Positions 48,941 through 59,514 of a DNA stretch of 64,000 bases are shown here, piece by piece. The DNA lies in NCBI GenBank assembly GCA_020081605.1, contig JAHREC010000062.1, forward strand, positions 2,480,001 through 2,544,000, given 5' to 3'. Below the pieces are notes generated by a model that was given only the letters and a program-made list of their open reading frames with translations, was not told the DNA's origin and ran no database searches. A program made the translations under genes and the position numbers. This stretch comes from Albifimbria verrucaria. Lineage: Eukaryota; Ascomycota; Sordariomycetes; Hypocreales; Stachybotryaceae. Numbering within the stretch: position 1 is the stretch's first letter; the number at the start of each line of letters is the position of its first letter.

Positions 48941-49358
48941 ATCGAGGTCGATTTATCCTTTCACAAGGGTATCATCCCTTTTATTCCATTGCCCACAGCT
49001 CAGCGCAATGCAGTGGCCCTGAGATTAGCCTCCAAGCGCACAGTATACCTTGGATGAGGAAGACCACTGATGCTGAGGTAGGTACTATATTGGGTTAACA
49101 GAGGTACAATAAGGTGGTGATACAGCACGGGTACGGTGGTACTTTAACGTTATTCGACCTGTTCTGAGTCCCACTAAATAAGCTACAACCAGGCCCGCGC
49201 TCGCCAAGGCGCTTTTGATGTGCCCTGCTTCCTGGCGGATTAATATGTTTCCCGGACAACCTCACGTTTAACACGACACCACGACATCACCACAGTCGTT
49301 GTAGCAGACAACGATTATCGTGCGCGAGCTGAGGCACGATGTGGTATTCAACAAGAGG

Positions 49359-50813
49359 ATGCACCCACAACATATACAGGCGTGGATTGATCTGCTATCG
49401 CCACCACCATCGTCACCGAAATCCTCCAAACCCAGACAGGTCCTCAGTGGCCTCAATAGCCCAATCCTGAACGCCCGTCACACCAGGTCTGCAATTTCAA
49501 TTCCTCCAAAGCGTCAGAGGGTAGAAGTACCTGATGATCATGTCTTCCAAGATCCAGATACCACACCGCGATGACCACAACAAGCGAGCAGGCGCGCTAA
49601 TGAAGAGGATACTGTATCATCCTTTGGTGCGGCCCTTGCCATAATACCAACGCTTCCTTCCTCTCAATCTACTAGCTCCTCATCTCCGTCTTTGAAGCGC
49701 CGCAACCCATCTACTTCAAAGCGATTCCAATACAAGGCAAGTCTCAGAAGTTTGAACCGGCGGGCAAAGTTCACACAAGAGGCAGACCTCGGCCCTGTTC
49801 TTCCTGCGGATGCGCAAGCACTCTATGAGGCACTAACTGCAGTGGAGAATAGAGAGGGCATCTTACCGAAGGCCCTCCAAGGAGCGGCAGAGCTGAAAGG
49901 CACCAAGATACGACCTCACATGTGGCAGTCGGGTGACGTATCGGTTGAGGAATGCCAAGCAGCCATAGACGGTCATCGCCGGGTTCTAGAAATTGTCCAT
50001 GACTCCATCGAATTCTCCAATATGCTCCGTTCTGAAGCTGCATGGAACGCTGGCGTTCACTTTCCGACCCTGCGTCACTGCCTCTCCCTTACCCTTCCGT
50101 CAAATTCGAACTTATCACCACGGCCCAAATTGTGTCAGAATTCCGACCCCTCTTCGATGGCCGTGTCACACATGACGCTTTATCATCTAGTGCTAGCATA
50201 AGTAGTATTTCTGGAAAGGGCTCGAGACGTGCTACGAATCAGTCAGCGCATAAGATGGTTGACTTCGCCGTCATCCTTCAACCTGATGAGGAGCTGAAGG
50301 CCTTGATCGAGAATATTCTCTATACGCAACCTTATGGTTGTGATACCATCAACCAGACCATGTATGAACCCCTCCGTTTACGGCCAGCCCCGATATTCAT
50401 CGAGACCAAAAACAAAACGGGCAGTATTGAGGCGGCCACGACTCAACTTGCCGTCTGGGTATCTGCCTGGCACGAGCGTTTGCGTAGCATCATGGCACTC
50501 GGCGGCGTGGCAGACCTCATCATTACAGCACCCGCCATCCAAGTAGTAGAAGCGGTAAGTGTCCTGTTTGTGGTCGACCAAGGAAGTGAGATCGTGAGTT
50601 ACTCCACCCTATTTTGGAAGTTTGGTTCTAATAAAAACCATGTAGCATATCCTGGACAAAGACTTTCGTATTGGCGATACTAATTCCGTTGAGGGTTTGT
50701 ATCAGCTGCAGGCTGCTCTGAGAATTTTGGCAGATTGGATGGAGAAAGACTTTAAGCCATGGATTACTAGTCTGTTAACGAGAGTAAGGACGTCGGTTGA
50801 TGATGGCACATAA
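49359..50813 (+). CDS. Fungal PD-(D/E)XK nuclease-like protein, with an in-frame TGA
   Basis: Member of the fungal PD-(D/E)XK nuclease-like group (expanded accessory family of unknown role). Exons 49359-50593 and 50646-50813. The start MHPQHIQAWIDLLSPPPSSP and the following Ser/Pro/Arg region are typical. Candidate active-site residues are in order: Glu in MLRSEAAWNAGVH, Asp in SAHKMVDFAVILQ, and the E-x-K pair in APIFIETKNKTGS. The downstream INQTMYEPLRLRPAP and AVWVSAWHERLRSIM are also family-like. Two defects: a TGA at 49572-49574 in the disordered linker, where the frame continues normally afterwards, and one missing base near 50085. With the base added, length is 467 codons including the TGA. 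The TGA lies upstream of the core and could be a C-to-T change of CGA, a base-call error or a real inactivation. Confidence 0.82.
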
Positions 50814-53800
50814 GATTTCGTGACTCTTTGTCTGGAATTCTGGCAGCCCTTCTTGATCATAGGTCGACCATAGGCGCGAGGAAGTAACCACTAACGTCCG
50901 CAAGTAACGATAAATGAGGATACGAATTGATGAATATTTGCAATTTATTTAAATGGAAATGTAGATAATTCGAGTTAATATAAATATGTTCTCATAATAT
51001 TTTAATATTTTTGTAATTTTTCCTAGTTTCGAGGAACAATACTGCTAGAGAAATCGAAAGCTTACCTGATCTTCAAACGTCTTTTTCGTTTTCTTTTCTT
51101 TTCTTTCCTTTTTTCTTTTTTCTTTTTCTTTTTCTTTTCTTTTTGCTTACTACTTCGCTGTCTACCAAGATGGGGAATTTTACATTTACTTCTAGGCACT
51201 GTTTCAAGCTGGTATGATCCAAAACACAATGACTCACCGTGCTCGGCCCTTATCCTTTTTGTATCTAGGTATCATCCAAACAGCTTAATCCTTAGTGTCC
51301 TTTACATATGCGGCTGTATGGATCGATTCGGGTAGCTTCAGGTCTTTTCAGTCATTGGTACGGTATAGTCCAGCTTATCCCTTAAAAGCACATTTAGATG
51401 TGCCCCGGGGTCTCAGTCAAACCCGCAGTGGCGGATAATCCAGGCAGCCGACAGGTGACTCAGATAACATCTTATAAAGCTCTCTCCTAAGCTAGAATCT
51501 TTGCGGGCGTCGGTCTAGAATCCTACGCATCGTCTTGGCTGCATCTTACCCGCTGAGTTAGTTTGGCCACCGTGATTCCATCGTAAGATCCCTCAGCCCA
51601 ATACCCACAGACAAACTCTTGGTGCGTAGGAGACATCAATTTTCAGAGATCAGTTTTGAGAGTAAAACCAGCCTCTAAACCAAGCGTAAATAAATCTCCT
51701 TATTTGTTCATGTACGTTGACTACTCGAGCGTGAGAAACGCCGAGCCTACTGTGCATGTATAACTAGAATGATCATATCGCACACAGTCTCTCTTTTTTC
51801 TTCCACGGCTTTCTAAATTCTTATTTGACATGGGTAGGGGTCTAGAATCAGGAGGGGCAGGGGAATCAAGGATTGGACGAGGCTTTGCCAGGTACTCGTT
51901 AGAGACACTCGGCCAGACGCAGGTCGAGCAGACGATGTCTCATGCAAGGCAAGATGGGCCTCCTACGTTAGTGTTTCCTGTCAGTGACTCATTGTCACAA
52001 GTGGATAGCAGGGAAAGAGGGAAGAGGGCGGGAGAAGGGAAAGGGGAGGGTTCAGGAGCTTGCAAGCTATGACAAACCCATCAAAGATCGTGAGCCACAG
52101 TCGCCATCGGCGTGGCGCCGGAGACTTGTCTTGAGGGCGCCGCCAATACATGACCTGTAGCTTAGCTAGAAAATAAGACTCGTCAATTGGTGTGTCGGGT
52201 CCTCAGAAGAGACAGGTCTACAATGGACGGCAGCGCCGCGGACCAGGCAAGCCTCCCTCGGGAGAAGACAAGGACAAAGAGAAACAACCAGATCTAACCT
52301 GGGACTTTTCCCACTCCTCTTTTGATATGACGATCGCCAGCATCAGATCATCGGCTTGCCATGCTGGCTGGCTCCATGCCCCGGGTGTAGGCACCGTTGG
52401 CGGCCTCAAACATTGGATGCCAAGGTCTGAGAGCCAATCAAGGCCAAACATATGGTATTAACTCAAAACATGCTGTGCTCGTACCATCTCATTTCCACCA
52501 GGTGAAGGTCCCAACAAGATCCCAAGAGGGTTAGGTAAAATGTGCTGATCTGTGAGTCTGTGACAGATGTCTTTGAGTCTTGGCCGCCTCTAGTTTATGA
52601 TGAATGTGCCAAGACAGATGTTTGGGCTAAGGATAGAAAAATGTCCAACTATGGAGCGTGCAGGGAACAGGCTGTGGCCAAGGCATATCCGGCTTTATAC
52701 AGTTTGTGGGTATGCAACTGCGGGCGAGGCACGGTGTCTCTGTAGGAGAGTAGGTGGGGGTTCATCAAAGTCAGTGCGTATGATATTCACGAAGAAACAG
52801 GTACCCATGAGCGGGCGAGTATGTTGAACACACGGTGGCTATGAGACATTAACGCCTCAAGGAGATATTAAAGGATTTACGAGTTGATACGAGGAAATAT
52901 TTGTTCGGAACGTGTCGGCGAATTGTCCGAGTGTATGACCTGTCGACTCTACACAACGTGAGAGGCGCCGACAGACAGTTGAACCTTCAGGGAGTCGTAA
53001 AGTCTTTCTAGTATTACTTTGCTCCCGTACTACTGCAAGAATAAGCTGGGTTACCTTACATTAGCCCAACGCCTGCGGTTCCTTTCCTAGCAAGCGTCTG
53101 TTCTGGTCTCAGCTGGAGCAGGTCTGGACTGCCACTGCAGCATTCCACCATGGCCAATAGCCTCATTACCTGGTGATGGGGCCCTGTCTTACAGACACGC
53201 CCCATTTATACATTTTCCTTGGTCTGTTCTGCGGAACGCATCTTCTCGGTGGGTTCCCACACTCTGATAGGTTGTCAGCGTTTGGTTTCCTCCTCTGATA
53301 TGCAGACAGGGGCAGGGAAGGTAACCTGGCTAGTATACAGGAATCCCAAAGAAGTTGCTCCATGCAGCCCTCAGATGTAATATACATGGGTTTGACTGGA
53401 CCGAAGGATCCCGGCACCTTACCTTTGATGATGGCGACAGGGGCGAATTGCCGGCCGCATTCCTTCTCTCCTGCGGCAGCTTGTCAGCCTACCTTTCAGT
53501 ATTCGAGCTGGCTTGCAGTTCCATGGCCCATACACCAGGAACAGAGAATTGTACTGTCCAATTGTGAGGCCATGTTCTGGACGCAATTGTAGTCTCTTCC
53601 TTGCGCGGACCCAGGCGCCGGGAGTTCCAGGTCCGCCCCGACGTCCCTCTCCGATGTTGTACATGAAAGTTGCGAGAAAATACCTGCCGAACGGTATCAC
53701 TACCCACCCCTTCGCTTATTGGTATGTTCTCTCTTCTCCCTTTGGTCAGGAAGCTTACCTTGCATGCGTCTAAGCGTAACAGATTGATTTGCCCCCATTG

Positions 53801-55643
53801 CTGAGAGAATGCCCTGCCAGATACCCGGGCTAGACTCAGGAACCCATGTAGCCCTCAGGCAAGATGATGCAGTCTCTACATATGCATGCTAGTTTGGTTT
53901 CCTTTGACGGTACGCAGGAACCCCGGTTGGTGAACAATGGTTGTTCTCTCGTGGCCGTAAACAAAGCTTTCCTGTCTCTGACAACGGCCCGCATCATACC
54001 GCAACAACTCATTATGATTCAAGGGCTTTGTGGCGCTCTTCATGAAGCCTGAGTTATTTTATTGGAGCCGTGCCGTGTTTCTTTCTGTAACTAGCTAAGG
54101 AAAAGACGGCAGAAGGCCACTGGCTGAGATCGCGCTCCCGCAATGACACCATGGCAAAACTCCGCCAAGGCCGCGCCGGGTTTCTACGCTCGACTATCGC
54201 ATCATTCCAGGACTAGAGATTTTTGAGTGATCATATATCATTCAATTTCTGCATGCGTCGATGTCCTAATTTCAAAAAATCCTAGCAAAGCCGGGCGTCG
54301 GCGGTCTCGCATGGAGAGACTAAACTCACTTTTGCTTTTCTGAGCCTACTTCTCACCTGTCGCTTTGACAGCCACTTACAGATTGTCAGTTATTGCTTGT
54401 TTCGTTGTTGAGAGAACAAGCGGTAGTGCCGTAGTTTCGCCTTGTTAGCTTCGTCTGGTACAGGAGGCACTAGCTATGGATCTATAAAGACGGAAGATCT
54501 GCCCCTTGAAGTCATACTCCACTGGAAGCTCAGCATCTCCTCGCAAGTTTCTACGCATTACTCGGAAGACAGTCTCTGACCTAGAATCAGCATCACAATT
54601 GCTTCTCATACTTCACTTCGCAACTACCACCCATCCATCAACCATGCCTAAGGATAAAAGAATTGTCGTTACACCTAAACCCCAAAACCCACCCGTTAGT
54701 ATCCCATAATACGTGCCATGAGTGCGAAAATATCATCGTCTGTCTTACGCTTCATCACAGCAAAAGCTGCGGGCGGTCAACAGCAAAACGCCCATGTGCA
54801 CCAATCGAAGTGTTGTGGTACTGGAGTGCCAGGTACGTTAATGATATAAATATCTGAGACTTTCGCTCATAGCTGATTAAAGAAGATGGTGACAAAAATA
54901 CATGACAAGCAAGAGGAAATGTTGAAGGATATTGAACAGTTCGTTTGAAGGGAGGGTTGTCATAGTTATTACACCAAAAATAGCGAGTCGGCAAAGGATG
55001 GCTTTCCTGTAGTCAATATACTTCAACTTCCGTAATCCCTCTTGCGAGCTGAATGTACAAGCAAACTTAATTGCTACAGCCTCATAAGACAAGTGAATTT
55101 GATAGCGATTTCCATCAATGGAAGACGCTCAAGCACCGTTGGCAGAGAGTGGTGCTAAATGGTGAGATAGTGGGGAACAGGTAATAGCCGCTGTTGGAGT
55201 CTCTCCAATGGCCAGGAAGTGACGTTGAGCGAGCTTACCGATAGACGCCAAAATGTCGTTGGTGCGGCAAGCCAATGTCACCTTGGTCATAAGTTACAAC
55301 CAGGGTACTTCCAAGTTTCTATGTAGCACATTTGAGTACTCCGCTCGGGCTCTGATCTCCGGACATCTATTCTTTTGGATTCGAATATGTTTTCCGGTTT
55401 CAACTCTCGAGATGAACGATTGGTTGTATAGCCCAGCCTTATCGAACCGGTGAGAATGCGCAGCCACGTCGTTCACAGGATGTTGCGAGGAGTAGGATGG
55501 ACTGCCTTCGAGTGGTGCCCAGCTGTAGATGAGGCAATGTAAGAGCCTCAAGGGAGCGTGTATATATATCCCCATTCGAATGCACCATATTAGAGGACTG
55601 CATATCAAGCTTTTATAGCCAAATCCGCTCTACCACTTTTAAG
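50814..55643. other. Gene-poor region
   Basis: 4.8 kb without a supported gene. The first 200 bases are very AT-rich (about 50900-51020), followed by a pyrimidine tract. The remainder has normal composition, and its open frames are short, overlap each other on both strands, and show no family features. Confidence 0.4.
51081..51144. repeat. Polypyrimidine (TTTTC)n tract
   Basis: Nearly pure T/C run built from TTTTC and TTTTTC units; the other strand is pure purine. Confidence 0.9.
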
Positions 55644-56744
55644 ATGCAAGCACCAGCTTCTGTTAACAGGCAGCCTCAGGTCTCTGCCCTCAACGATGAT
55701 GCGATCCCCATGTCTGCATTCAGCGGCCTGGCGGCGGCTGAAACAGGCACAGCAGATGGTCCTAGTTCGGGATCAGCGTCAACACAAGGTAAATGTTCCT
55801 GATCTTAGGCGCCATTTAGCTAAGTCGGGTCACAGAAGCCTCGAGCCCGGCAAAGCCACCGGTTTTGAAAAGTGAGACTGCCAAACTCTTACGAGCCAAT
55901 ATAACTGATGATAGATGCTTTGTAGGTGGCCCATTCGGCATAGATAGACTGCGTGCGAGTGATTCCTCCTATAGAATCGCCCCGTTGTATTCCGAAATGG
56001 CGGCCAGGTGCCAGCACATCGTTCAAAGGTGGATGGAGAAATCCTATAAGGAGCTTCCCAGTCTTATCGAGTTTGATAATCCACGACATGAGGCAGCCGA
56101 GAAGAAATTTGTCGATACCTGTAGGATATATTGTAAGTCACCTCGAGCATGCCTGAGGAACTTATTGCTCACTATGACTCACTTTGAGCAGACGACCTGA
56201 TTCTAGTCCAAGAATCAATTTACCGCTTCAATAAGCCCAGTAAGAAGACAGTAGAAGGCTTCGTCAATTATGCCAAGGATTATCCCGACAGCGGTATATC
56301 TCAGTGGTCGGAAGATATCAAGGAGTGGGCCAACCTTCACCCCAGTGAGCCTTTCGAGGACCCCTCAATGACATGTTGGAAAGCTCTTTGGGTAGATGGC
56401 TTCTCGTATGTCTATCCATAGTTTGCTTCGGACCCGAGCTAACATAGACGTAGAAGCCGCTCTTGACGAACACTGAGCCAGGTGGCGAGATGATGTACAT
56501 CAACTACTCGGTAATCTGGCTGGCTCGTATCCGCCTGGCAATGTTGAACTTCGCCATCGCCATCTTCTTCGGCGTACCAGTAGCAGTTTTGGCACTTGAT
56601 CTGGTGTCGCCAGCGGCCCGCGTGGGTATATTTGTAGCATTTGTATCTGCGGCGAGCGTGATGTTCGCATCTTTCTTCACTGATCCGAAGGTCTCGAGTG
56701 CAATGATTATCGGATACGCTAGCGTTCTAGCAAACAACCTGTGA
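55644..56744 (+). CDS. DUF6594-like membrane protein
   Basis: Four-exon model 55644-55788, 55836-56132, 56192-56405 and 56448-56744, about 317 residues with one base missing in the last exon near 56461. After a disordered start comes a soluble helical part (YDLILVQESIYRFNKPSKKT, VEGFVNYAKDYPDSG), then TNTEPGGEMMYINYSVIWLA and the C-terminal hydrophobic helices IRLAMLNFAIAIFFGVPVAV, RVGIFVAFVSAASVMFASFF and a final SSAMIIGYASVLANNL. The order of long helical segment, PGGE-type turn and three C-terminal membrane helices fits fungal DUF6594 proteins, whose function is unknown. The exact acceptor of the last intron (56447 or 56453) is uncertain; both need one added base. Confidence 0.72.
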
Positions 56745-58826
56745 GAATGACAAGAGTAAGCCGAGAAAGTCCAAGCTAGCAGCGAAGGAAGATGAATGTG
56801 GGGCTAGAAGGGACGTTGTGGATGTGAAATCCTGACAGTGTGTGATGGATGGGTTGGAGACCATGGCGAACGATGTAGCTAGAAGAGACAAGTGAGGTAG
56901 CACAGGTAGTCAGAAAGGACTCCGTTGACAGCGGGTTTCTGCAGTATGAATGAGTGAAAGTAGGCGGGCAAGTAGCGTGAAGAGGCTTGGGGTTTATTGA
57001 CGGGAGAGAAAGGTGACACAAGGAGAGGCTGGGAACGAGACGTGTAGTAGGGAGTGCTGAGCAACAGCGTCACACCAACAGCTACCTACTAAGTAGGTTA
57101 GTACGTACCTGGTAGGCAGTCATAGGAGAACATCAGATTGTGAATGTACCGAACTGGCTGGAGAATACCTACCTAAACTAGTACTCACTGTCTAAGCTCT
57201 ACAGGGCATATGATGCGTGACGTAGGTACCAGACATAAATTTTCCGAGGTAGGTGAGGTAGGTCACCTTAGTTTGAGAAACAGGTAGCAAGAAAACAAGG
57301 GCCACAACCATGATAAGCACGAATAAGAGTCAATAAGTATCAGGGTTTTATTTTGAAAAAATATTTACATAATCTGAAAAACATACCACTACATCCTTAT
57401 ATTCTTCTGATATTTCTTCTACATTTTCTGGTTTTTCACGAGCAGTCCCATTTGACAAATCCAAGGTTCATGTGGTCCGCATCCGTCTTTTTGGTTCGTC
57501 ACTTACCACTTGGTAGAGGTAGGCATGTACCAGCAAACTTGGGTGTCCAGTACGTACATCCAGCTAAGGCGGCATTGAGTGGCCAACTGAGGCTTGCGTG
57601 CTACCATACACCGCCCAATCTTCTTTCTCTCCTCTTCATGCCGGTAGGCTAATATGCGTGCTGAACTTCGCCCCCAATGTCTTACTTCTCGTATGAGTTT
57701 GGTGATTGTAATTTCGGGAATGGGGAGCACAGATCAAGGCCCATGACACTCTTGCCTACTAACCCTCCACCAGGTCCATCAACGGAAGACAGCAAGCCAC
57801 TCACGATGTCCTTCTTGGAGCCACTAATCTCGAGACCGCGTCCGAGCTTCTCTGTGTTCCACGGCTTGTTTGATACCTGTCAACTCCGCAATCTACTTCG
57901 TCCGTCCTCATTTAATGCACGGCCGGCTGGTCAAGGTGCCCCATGCAAGCAAGCTTGGCCCACTGCGTAAGGCAACAAACACTAGTGGGCGAGAGGCAGC
58001 CTCTCACGCCGCCTGGCTTGTAGTGTCATAAGGTGCCTTGGGTCCCCGCTGTAGTTCGCCCTCGAATGGACAGGGACATCTTCTGGTCCGCACGATGGCT
58101 TAGGGTGGTGCGTCCACACCCTGACGATCTTGCTGAGGCCACTGTAGGCCATTGGGTGCTGCGATTTCATAGAGCAAAAACATACCCTCACCGATTACGA
58201 GGGTCCCTGTTGTCTCCCCCAACAAAAGCCGAACCCTTGCCCTGTATGACGGGTAAGTGGCATGGGCCAACGCTCTTTGGTGGCCATCCCTTGTCAGCAT
58301 CAACCAACGACAGCGACGATGATAAAAAATTTGAGAAAAAGATTGGACCTCGTAGCATGAGAGAAGAGAGCACGGCAGAACCTGCCTGTGCCTGATTCTG
58401 CCCCTGTAACCTCAGCCAGACTGACTCCATCCCCTGTTGGTAGGGTGAGCGCGCAGCGAGAGGGTGTTGGCGTGTATATAGCCCCTGCCAAGATAAGGCA
58501 ACCAAGATGATGTAGCTGTACTCTGGTTCGGCACGAAGCGAGAAGAGCCTTGTACATTCTCATCGTGCGATGTTCCTTGTGCTAAGGCATGCCAAAGCCG
58601 AGCGGAGTCGATTGGGGCTGCGAGCGTTTGAATTACTTGTTGGATTGTGGTGTCGCAATCGCTCAGCCTTGCTATGGCTTGGTCGCTGTGGACACGACCT
58701 TCGTCTCACACTGTGGTGCCCGCTTTGTTTCCAACTTGCGACCACAAGCATCCTTTTCATCATATTCTTGAGCTTGCGTGTCTTGTTAACTCCGTTGTGA
58801 GATCGAAAACCATGGGTTCATTCCAC
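56745..58826. other. Spacer with ACCTACC/GGTACC elements
   Basis: 2.1 kb without a supported gene. Around 57080-57270 there is a concentration of TACCTACC, GGTAGG and GGTACC words. Confidence 0.4.
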
Positions 58827-59514
58827 TCAAAAGCCAGATTCGTCAAGACTTAATGAGCCTTTGGTCTTGACTTCTCGATCCGTCTGGTCCACAATGCCTG
58901 GTTTTAGGCCTGAGGTGGCCGTGACTTGGTACTTTGACGACAACATCCCACCATCGATCACGACGTCCCAGGATTTGGCTTCTTCCTGCAAACCGTCAGT
59001 AAGCTACATTATGCTTTTTAATTAATTCTGAGATGATAACTAACCTGCTCGTGAGCATCAAAATAGAATGTGAAGTTGTTTTGCGGCTCAACTTGATCCA
59101 TCGCTAGCTCCAGGCTACCCAGGGCGAATCGACCGCGGAGACGGCCCGTCAGAGAACCCTCCCTGCATCGATCTCAGGCTTTATACAATAGTGGGCGTCA
59201 ATTGCTCCACGCCGAGCATGGCGCTCCAAGGCCAAATATAGATCCACTAGGTCTGGGAGACCTTGTCGCTGTGTCGAGTTAACTCTGCTTGACACCATCA
59301 CGAGCTGGCGGGCTTCGAGGCACAAAGCAAACAGAGGTGTGAAGTTGGAGTCGAAATGCCATTGGCCGCATAGTACTGAAGGAAACCCCGAAACCCCGCA
59401 AACAAGTATATGCGCGAGATAATGCTGCCTATGTGCAGAGAAAGAGTGGACCAGATCGGGGAATGCAACTCTTGGGGCAAGCTTGCGAGCACCTAGGTGG
59501 GATATGTGTCTCAT
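58827..59514 (-). CDS. Unrecognised gene, 3' part (5' end unresolved)
   Basis: The last exon, 58985-58827, and the one before it, ending at 59045, are joined by an intron with consensus ends and a CTTACTGAC branch-like site. The translation runs through PDLVDLYLALERHARRGAID, CIKPEIDAGEGSLTGRLRGR, FALGSLELAMDQVEPQNNFT and FYFDAHEQ, then EEAKSWDVVIDGGMLSSKYQ and a Lys/Asp-rich end, SLSLDESGF. One base is missing at the G/C runs 59158-59163, as in other genes here. Upstream the frame stays open to at least 59514 (RMRHISHLGARKLAPR) but codon quality declines, so the true start may lie further up or the gene may be truncated. I do not recognise the family. Confidence 0.5.

Larger units (their letters stand above)
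48552..49358. promoter_or_regulatory. Divergent spacer with two perfect inverted repeats
   Basis: 807 bases between the starts of two accessory-type genes. It contains two perfect 8-base inverted repeats within 51 bases (48890-48910 and 48923-48940), listed separately. Confidence 0.45.

Noticed and set aside
50900..51020. Repeat-induced point mutation block or transposon relic
   Set aside because: Only about 120 bases are AT-rich and no transposon protein, terminal repeat or duplicated copy is visible.
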